From Benincasa hispida (Eukaryota > Streptophyta > Magnoliopsida > Cucurbitales > Cucurbitaceae), in the NCBI RefSeq assembly GCF_009727055.1, contig NC_052355.1, positions 50,423,691-50,487,690 on the forward strand: 64,000 nucleotides of DNA, written 5' to 3'. The translations under genes and the position numbers were made by a program. Below, piece by piece: positions 56,017 to 64,000 of the stretch. The notes beneath the pieces were generated by a model that saw nothing but the letters and a program-made list of their open reading frames with translations, ran no database searches and was not told the origin of the DNA. Within the stretch, counting starts at the first letter, position 1; each line of letters starts with the position of its first letter.

Positions 56017-56993
56017 CCCTGGCATGATCATACATTTTCCCCAGCACTTTCACATGTATACTAAAGCAATGTATCAACAATTCCTGTGGAAACTTTCCCT
56101 GTACCCTATTATCCCACCAATGTGCACATCGACTATTTTCCCGCTAGCTATGCTTAGGTAACTTGACTATATTTCCTGCCGGTCATCACCGACTATAATT
56201 TCCCACCGACCGAAGCCGACTATATTTTCCCACCAAGTACCTTTTCAAGTATGCTAACTATATACCCCGGGTACAATTCCAGTTTCCAACACAAACATAC
56301 AAGCAATATCTTAACAAGCATAGTAACAAGATGACATATATCCCTGATCATGCCAATTTAATATTATCCCCTATATATATTTACCTATATATAGAAATTA
56401 CATCAACAATACAACAACACAATAACCACTCACCTTGGTTGGTTAGGAACTTTCCTTTCCAAAGTTTCTTAGGTTTCCTTGGTTTCCCCTTTTGATCCTT
56501 AAATTCCAGATTCAATTATCAGCTTAGATTACTCATAGTTCTAGACCTTATTTTAAGATACTTCCTTCTGTAAACATGTTCTACAATATCTCAGAAAGCT
56601 TACCATAAAATATTAGCTCATAACTCTTCGTGTTTTAGCCGGAATCATCAAAACATCATGGCTGGCCCAAGCTTACCCGACAGCTCGACCCTTCTATTAT
56701 TTTCTCATTCTCCAACCCGATTCCTTTGAGCTTATTCTCTGGCAGCCCTACCCTGAAAACTAGACTCTCCTAGCTTTCAGATGGCTTTGGAATCACTCCA
56801 AACGCACGAGTATTTTGAGAGAACTTCTCGTCCCAAGTAGATGCTACTTCCTGTCCTTTCTGTCCGATAGCATCTCCCCTCTTGGAACCTCTTGATCAAC
56901 GCATGGTCTTGCTACCAATGCAAATATCCTCCCAATACATTCTTCCTTATTCCTTTGAAAATAATTTGAGGTCTCATCTGAAGTTCTTGGCCC

Positions 56994-57002
56994 TATTTAT
57001 AG
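56994..57002 (-). promoter_or_regulatory. TATA box of F LTR
   Basis: Minus-strand TATAAATAG inside CCTATAAATAGGGC, the usual plant core promoter form. Transcription would start near 56965. Confidence 0.7.
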
Positions 57003-57179
57003 GTGTCCAAGATTACTCTAGGCTGACACCTTCTACTTGGTCGCATGTCCAAGTGTCTTTCCCTTACACTATTACCGCAATCTTGCATCAGTGCAACCCA
57101 AGGTGTCTTGCTCCCCTTTTACCAACGCATAGCCATCAAGTTTGCATGTCTTCTTATGCATCCACCTCATTTGCTTAAG

Positions 57180-58130
57180 GCTTAAGATTTCTTCCCAACA
57201 AGCCACATGTCTGGATGGCATCCTTGAATGCGTCCATCCTTCATATGAGTTGATCCTTCATATGCGTTCATCCAACTTCATATGCGTTCAACTAGGATAA
57301 TGACCAACACATCCATCGCATCCATCGTCGCATGCCATCACATCCATCGTGCAACATCACCGCATGCCATCGCATCCATCGTATCCATCACATCCATCGC
57401 TACATGCCATCGCTACTACCAACGCATTCCTTCGGCCGCATAAACACATACCATAGGCCGCATCACCGCATGCCCTCGGTCGCACACTCTCACGTAGCAA
57501 GGCCACCGTATGCCTCCAACGCATAGCACTGCCGCATGACATCAATGCATAGCACCGCCACATGTCATCGACGCATAGCATCACTGTGTGACACCAACAC
57601 ATAGTGCTGCCATATACCATCGACGCATACCTTCGGCCGCATAACGCATAGCACTGTCACATGATGCCAATGCATCCCTTTGGCCGCAAACCATCGGCCG
57701 CGTACTGTCGCATCCAACGCATCTATCACGCCTGCCTCCATCGCCGCTTGCCTCTATCCATCGCGTCCAACATCCAGCACCCTTGGATGCACAACTTGAG
57801 GCTATCGCATACCCGATCAATGCGTGCGCGCGCCTCCAGTGCCTTGCACCCTTGTCCGCACAACCTAAGGCTGCCGCATGCATTTTCTAACCTCTTCAAG
57901 ACCTTGGTTGCTGCATGCGTTACTAACCTCTCAAATAACCTCTCAAAATCTAATGGCCAACGCATGGCACACACTAATGCATTTGTCAAATACTTAGTCA
58001 TATTTTTCCTTGGCTTCCAACGCATGGTTACTCTGGGCAATGTCTCTTGCCAATACTTCGGCCAATCATGCGTTCAACCTTACAAACACATGGTTTTCTT
58101 TTCAACTTATGCGTTAATGTCTCTTAATAC
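57180..58130 (-). repeat. CGCAT/ATGCG motif array in F U3
   Basis: Very dense occurrences of CGCAT, often as CCATCGCAT or CAACGCAT, with irregular 8 to 30 base spacing; densest at 57300-57760. GC content is far above the surroundings. Confidence 0.85.
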
Positions 58131-58319
58131 TTCACGCTGGATCCTTTTGACCTTACACTTAACCAAATTCCCTCAATTAAAGCTTAACTCAAAACTACTC
58201 AAGGAAAATATATTCAACACTTAGAAATTTTCTTCTCTTCAACATAGGATTTAACTTTCACTTAGTTAATTCCTTTTAACACCTGTTTAAGTAGGAATAA
58301 TGGAAATTCAGGTTTCACA

Positions 58320-59059
58320 CAAGGGTGCCTTTATACTCACGCACACAAATCATAATTGACATATATTTTACCTAGAGGGATAGCTTCCACACTCCGACCG
58401 CCAGGAACCTATCACTCTTTTCTCATGGGCTCTAACTAAACACAGTAGAGGTAGGTCTTTTCACCTCTATCCATACACACACACTCAGTTAGTAAACTAA
58501 TGCATAGGAGTTTGCAAACTTTATTTTGACTTTTTTTAATAATAGACCCTATTTTATTCCATTTTGTCTAGACTTACTTCTAAAACAAGTTGGTTATTCT
58601 CAAGACTAAAATTTGTTCTATCGGAGTGACAATGAAAATCAAGTAGACATTACATTTCTAGAAGTTTAAGATTCTAAATAAACATAAAATCAAAGCATTC
58701 GATTTTTTTTTATGAAATTAACATGAAAATAACATTTCTTAAGAAAAATGATTTCAAATTTTTTCTTTAAAATTTTAAAATGTCTAAAATTTTGCTTGTG
58801 TCTTACTAAAAAGAGTGTGTCATCAAAATTTCATCGATAAGAATCAAATGATCATGTTAAAATCAATTAAGAAATATAAAACAAAATGAATGTGATTCTT
58901 TTATTTTGTGTTTTTATGCATTCTCAATCATGCATTTATTCATTCATAGCAAAATGAGTAAGGAGTCAAAAAATAGTCTTTTGGAGCATAAAAAAAATCA
59001 TGAAGAATCATTTTTAATATGAAAGACATATTTCATCAAGAAGTAAAAAATTCATAATC
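58320..59059. other. No gene seen
   Basis: AT-rich sequence, no recognised domain or element end. Probably old element interior. Confidence 0.4.
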
Positions 59060-60057
59060 TTAATATAACAAAGCTATCAACAAGATATTTGAGCCATAAA
59101 CATATAGCCAAGATCTGATTGGTGAGGACTCCATAAACATATAGTCAAGATCTTCTTCTACTCTGAAGCCAACACAGAGGCATAGGTTAGTGATTGTCCA
59201 TGGACAGAAAAGTTGGCCCTGAGGCTTGCCAAAGATCCCTTGATTTGCAGTGCGATTATGCAACCAACGTCTATGGGGATGCCTCTGACGATGCAGTAAG
59301 AAGCCATCAGGCAATCCCTTGATACTGTTTTGTCATGTGTTGTGGGGGTCGACTTTTCTTGACTAGATAAACCCACAGTCTCGCTTCAGGAAGTAATTGA
59401 TCAGAAGCCAAAGTCTGGATGCTTGTGAGGTAAATCTTTCGGATCCAATCTTGGCCAATACTCTCAATGCATCAGCCATGTGCTCATTGCTTGGCACCTC
59501 AATCAACCTGTTGCTAGGTGCAACAAGATTGTCTTTTAGCTTGAATAGTTCGTTGATGTCCTAGGTGCAGAATGACACTTAGCAACCTGAAACCATCACA
59601 GCATCCTCATTAGCATGCAAGTGGACATGGTAAAAATCAGCACCACTTTTGGAATGACTATGGATGGGCTTTGACAAAAGTCCTTCCATCCCAGCTCTGT
59701 AATGATATTGGTGATGTAATTGGGTAGCAGTGATTGCACCGGGAAGAACTTCATTTTTAGCAACATGTCATCATTTTCCTTCTTCCCCATCCTTGTGAGT
59801 CCTTTGGTGGGGGAAGTCTCCACTACCTTTCCTTCGCCCTTTGCTTGGGCTTTTACATCCTTTGGGTACTCAACAACTATGCTTCTTCTTCTCCTCTTCT
59901 TTCTCCTCTCTCTTCCACTGTTTTTTTTTTTTTTTTCTATTCTCTTATCCTCCTTTCGGCGCAAAATCTTCTCCTTCCTTTGTGCCTTTTTTCATCTCTT
60001 TTTCTTCTCTCTTCTTCCTCCTCTTCATACATCTCTCAGCTCAGTGCCTCAGCTATA
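59060..60057 (-). pseudogene. Plant transposon-protein gene, decayed
   Basis: Minus strand, read from about 60050. A very basic Lys/Arg/Glu run comes first, then ITELGWKDFCQSPS, DINELFKLKDNLVAPSNR, HMADALRVLAKIG and PTTHDKTVSRDCLM, in at least two frames with stops. The pattern fits the putative plant transposon protein domain often found in plant retroelement ORFs; its biochemical role is not established. It lies just left of a B-type LTR. Confidence 0.6.
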
Positions 60058-60074
60058 ACCTTGATACGGTTATT

Positions 60075-60807
60075 TGTTGGGGTTGATGCTCTAAACACTC
60101 GTTGGGTTCTATAGTTTGTAAACACAGTTTTAAACAAATGCTTGTGATGTATAATATAAGATATTTTCTTCACTTTTGTCTATGGAAAATTGGATGTTTT
60201 ATTTTCTTTACCACAAACCAATAAACTAAGATCCCTGGTTGTCGTTTGTAACTTAAGCATATATGTGGTGATATATAGATGGATCATGCCTTAAGTGATA
60301 ACCAAAATGGTCTGTAGTATATGGATATAGGAGGGATACCTTATCTTGGTAACGCTACAGATGTGACCCGCTGTGTAGAATAGTTACAAGTGTTGTGACT
60401 TGCTACAGATGGTATGATCTTGATCATTCATGTGGAGACATGCGAGCGAGGGCGTCCTATACAAAGAAGTTTGTATAAGACTAGACCACGAAATGTTATA
60501 GTCTCGTTATATAACGCCGTTCACGACAGAGACTTCACTTCACTAGGATGACCATAGGTAACATAACCTTAATCCTAAATAAGTTGGGAGCTCTTGCCTT
60601 TAAGGGCGGTCCTCTGATTTGCATGGGTGCGAGTGGCTAGATCGCCGACTCAAACCTACCACTTTGGGGATTCTTCTGATTTGGGAGCTGGGAACTTAGC
60701 TGCACAAGATGGAATTCACTCCTTCCCCGAAGTAGAGGTAAGTAGATAGATTGCTCCCTTAAGGGCTAATTTTGGGGTTTGAACGATGTGGCGCCACACA
60801 CCTTCTC
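60075..60807 (+). repeat. B-type LTR, left part
   Basis: Starts TGTTGGGGTTGATGCTC and follows the LTR at 9727 closely up to GCGCCACACACCTTCTC. It is cut at 60808 by adapter sequence. Confidence 0.88.
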
Positions 60808-60845
60808 CTGTCTCTTATACACATCTAGATGTGTATAAGAGACAG
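60808..60845. other. Nextera mate-pair junction adapter (artefact)
   Basis: CTGTCTCTTATACACATCT (60808-60826) followed at once by its reverse complement AGATGTGTATAAGAGACAG (60827-60845). These are the 19-bp Tn5 mosaic ends; head to head they form the circularisation junction of Nextera mate-pair libraries. Not plant DNA. Confidence 0.97.
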
Positions 60846-60917
60846 GTCCATTAGAGGGATCAGTGATACTTAAAGAGTTAGATGTAACTACAGGGGCAAA
60901 ACGGTAATTTGTCCCAC
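60846..60917 (+). repeat. B-type LTR, continuation after adapter
   Basis: Resumes the LTR at TCCATTAGAGGGATCAGTG, about 45 LTR bases further on than where it was cut, judged against 10440-10510. It leaves LTR sequence near 60917 and enters AT-rich DNA. Confidence 0.8.
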
Positions 60918-63900
60918 ATGTTTCAAATATTTAAAATTTAATTCCCATTCATATGTTTCTTTTTAGGTTCAACAAGCCATTTTTAGTATATGAAAAATTG
61001 AAAACATCGAAAATATAAAGAAAAAAGAAATCAAATTAATTTGATAACAATATGTACAAAATAATAATAAAAAATATTTAGATGCAATTGAATTTGTAAC
61101 AAACATATAAACAAATTAAAAGTTAGTTGAATAAAATCAAATTTGATAATAAAAAATAAATTCAAATATAAATTAGAGAGAAAAAGTAAGTTTTTGTTTA
61201 TTTTGATTAAAAAAATTGTTAAGTAGTTAGATAAAATCTAATTTGATAATAAAATATAAATTCAAATATAATTCGAGAAGAAAAATCAGGAAGGGAGTTC
61301 TTTATTTGCAATTATATTGTACTCATAATTCCATTTTCATAAGCTTTATATTTATAACTCCATCAACCACAAAAACCTATGAAAAAGCATAATTCGTTGT
61401 AGAGGCATAGCAAGAATAAAAGGTAATTAAAAATACAAAAAATGATCAAATTTAAATGAAATATACAGTTTATTAGATGATAATATGTATAAAATATTTC
61501 GTAAAATCTTAATTAAAATAAAAAAAATTAATTCGAATTTAGAATAATAAAAAAATAAATAATATAATATAAAATCCAAAGATGTATTATAAGTTAAAAT
61601 TCAAATGGTGATAAACAAATTAAATATTGATTAATTTTGAATATTTTCAAAAAGTGTTTAAATCAAATCAAAATAAATAGCTAGAATCCATTAGGGAAGA
61701 AAAATGAGAAAGAGATTGGTTTAGTTTAAATCAATTCGTGGAGTAGTTATCAAAATCTAATTTTTATATTAAAAATAAATTTAAATTTCAAAAGAGGGAA
61801 AAATGACAAAGAGATTAGTTTATTTTAAATCAAATTCTAATTGTAAAGTTATAGCATGTGGTGGCAATGTATGGAAAAACAATTCAACCGATTCTTGTGC
61901 AATCAACATATGACCATTCTTTTTAGGAAGTGATATTTCTTTTCCCAAAATGTTAAAATAATATAAAAATAGCATATACAGCTAATTTATTAAAAATGTG
62001 AGAAATATGCAGCTAATTCATTAAAAATGTATGTATACAATTATGAAAAACAATATGGAGAAGTTTTAATAATATATGAATATTTAAAATATAAATTTAG
62101 TAGAAAAATCTTGATATTTTATTAAGGTAAGATAAATTCGAAAAATTGTTAAATAAAATCTAAAATAATAAAAAGATATAGAGATTATGTTAACTAAATG
62201 AGTAAAATTAGGAGGGTGGTTGTCCTTACAAATATCAATAATTACCTGTATATATATTTCATCTACGAACGAGGTAAAGGACAAATTAAGGGTTTAGAAA
62301 TTTGTGACCATATTCATGTCACATGAGTTGTCATAATTCTTATTATGGGGCGGTTTTGCTATTTTTTAGAATGAAACATCAAATTCCGCCCTACATTCAA
62401 ATTTTCCTTTAATTTATTAGATTTGTTGAGAACACACCATAATTATAGGAATTGGACGAGGGTATATTTGTCCATTTTTAGCTTCTAAGTAGTAGGAGAT
62501 TTAGTTATTCGGCTATTGTTCAAAGGTTTGGCCATTTTTTAAAAATACTATTCTATGTTAGCCATATGTCAGATATATCCTTAGTCTTGTTTGGGTTTCG
62601 TTTGGGCTGATTATGGGTTGTGGTCTTTTGGGCTTTTTTCTTGTCTTTTCAAACATTTGGCTTAATTTTGTGTTAATATTGCAATATTTTTTGGGGGTTT
62701 CTCCATACGCTAAAAACTTCCAATATTTACAAATTCATCTAACACAAAATAAGTAGGGATACTTATATAATATATCAACTACTATGGTAACCTTCCAATA
62801 TGGCAATCTTATTATTTTTTTAAAAAAAAATCTCTACCACATTAAAAGAGACAAAATAGAAAATCTTTTAACTCTCCATCTTGCCCTTATTTTCTTTTAA
62901 AATTTCTATTTTACCCTTTTTCCTTAATTTCATTTTTTCTCTTCACGTAAAATTGCTCTTCATATAACTATTTTTCTAATTAATCTCCTACTCCTTCATT
63001 TTAAAACCTTTCCAAGTATAAAGGAAGTTTCAATTCAATCTTTTTGTGAATGAGAAGTTTCATGAAAATAGTTTGTTTCACTATGATTTCTTCCTTAAAA
63101 ATCGTCGAAGCTCAAGAACAATATTCAAGATTTAGATTAGTGGTTGTTTAATTAAGTTTTATAATTTCATTGCAATTTTAGTTTTTTTTTTTCATTTTCA
63201 TTAAGTGATATTTTAATAATAGTAGGTGCCTGCAATTCTTATGAGAAGTTGTCAAATTTTACCAAAGTAAATGATGGAGAATGAAGTTTGCTTAAAGAGG
63301 AAAGCTTTTATTTTATTTTTTTTTTAATTGGAAGAATTTGTTTGAATTGAGGATCTTCGTGAATTTGATTTGATTTGATTTTTTGTATTTTTTTTCACAA
63401 GTAAATGGTGAACAAATCACAATCATGTTCCAAAGATTAGATTGGGTTGAGGTTCTTTTTATTTGACTAATTTTAGAGAAGTAAACAATGAAGAATGAAA
63501 TTTGCTTAAAAAGTGATTTTGGATTTATGTGGATTTTTTTGGCAACAAACTGCTTCAAATTGTGTTCTAAAGATTAGGTTAAGTTGCGATTTTAATTTGA
63601 TTGATTGTTTGTTTTTTAGATTAAATATTGATATTTTTGTTTAAATCTTTGATATATTTATAAGTGATTTTGTTGCTTTTTTCTTTTATATCTTGGCTTT
63701 TTTCTTATTCATTCACATAATAACTTTTAGATTTCTATCTTGCCTTTAGAACTCTTCACAACAATGATGTTTATGCAATCCACAAAATTTGATCCCTCAA
63801 AAGGACAATTGTTTTTCTTTGCATTTATGTATATGTAAATCTCTCCAAAATAATAGTAACCAATGGTCTATATTTTTTTCCTTGTTCATTTTTTTTTTTT

Positions 63901-64000
63901 TTTTTTTGGTAATTTTTGGTATATTATTAAGCAACAATCTCAATAAAAATGTAAATGCTTAATTATTGATTGAATTCGAATTGATATTGAAAAGAGAAGA
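60918..64000. other. AT-rich DNA without genes
   Basis: Long A/T runs throughout. Two related segments near 61130-61200 and 61225-61290 share AATTTGATAATAAAA and AAATTCAAATATAA, a local direct repeat of roughly 90 to 100 bases, with a weaker third near 61745. Open frames at 62084-62284 and 63313-63558 show no domains. Confidence 0.5.

Larger units (their letters stand above)
55538..58319 (-). repeat. Element F 5' LTR, about 2.8 kb
   Basis: On the minus strand it begins TGTGAAACCTG (58319) and ends TTCA (55538), one base before the PBS. The TATA box at 57002-56994 divides it into U3 (about 1.3 kb, full of CGCAT words) and R-U5 (about 1.4 kb). The five bases outside the start are CAAGG. The open frame at 57661-58224 lies in U3 and is not a gene. 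Confidence 0.75.

Noticed and set aside
57661..58224. 187-codon frame
   Set aside because: It lies in the CGCAT-rich U3 of the F LTR; openness comes from the repeat composition and no domain is visible.
59720..60114. Plus-strand Ser/Phe/Leu-rich frames resembling membrane proteins
   Set aside because: They are the antisense of a Lys/Arg/Glu-rich stretch of the minus-strand plant-transposon-protein remnant.

Overview
This is a nuclear window from a flowering plant, almost certainly a dicot. It is AT-rich, has host exons bounded by GT/AG introns on the minus strand, and is mostly nested, decayed LTR retrotransposons (Ty1/copia and Ty3/gypsy). I cannot name the species from sequence alone. There is no bacterial-type operon, CRISPR array, rRNA or tRNA gene that I can support.

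Host genes. Two pieces on the minus strand together form a CBP60-family (calmodulin-binding protein 60) gene: exons at 29226-29509 and exons at 2771-4599. Splice phases match exactly, and the frame stays open for 386 codons including the stop. The roughly 24.4 kb between them (4795-29161) is one intron filled with retrotransposons. A second CBP60-like copy holding only the N-terminal exons lies at 40831-41452. I name the elements A to H here.

Layout. 1-2770: a CGATCG array, then no gene. 4795-8114: copia element D, with 5' LTR and wrecked gag-pol, cut by an LTR fragment. 8690-26092: copia element A, 5'-truncated, interrupted in integrase by copia element B (5-bp duplication CTTTG) and in reverse transcriptase by solo LTR C (ATAGC/GTAGC). 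26098-29161: copia element E with its 3' LTR. 29742-31270: a gypsy RNase H/integrase remnant. 32796-39640: copia element H, long leader, no visible gag, RT deleted, 2.1-kb 3' LTR. 42.8-44.0 kb: minisatellites and promoter-like repeats. 44030-48142: LTR G, split by a minus-strand solo LTR with perfect ATTTG duplications. 48.1-53.5 kb: gypsy gag and a minus-strand 3' LTR. 53.5-58.3 kb: a second G-type LTR and the 2.8-kb LTR of minus-strand element F. 59.06-60.06 kb: a decayed plant-transposon-protein gene. 60075-60917: a B-type LTR. From there to the end is AT-rich DNA without genes.

Assembly problems matter here. A 25-N gap at 17380-17404 is flanked by two copies of the same roughly 5.5-kb sequence (11806-17379 and 17405-22834). 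The left copy is full of single-base insertions and deletions, so it looks like an unpolished overlap rather than a biological duplication. At 60808-60845 two Tn5 mosaic ends lie head to head, which is the Nextera mate-pair junction adapter, so an artificial join has been built into the assembly.

The most unusual native signal is a degenerate 22-bp repeat with a conserved CGATCG core. It recurs in six places, mainly in the LTRs or leader of one copia family (B/H type). A different LTR group (C and F) carries dense CGCAT motifs. Both look like GC-rich, CpG-containing arrays kept inside AT-rich LTRs.
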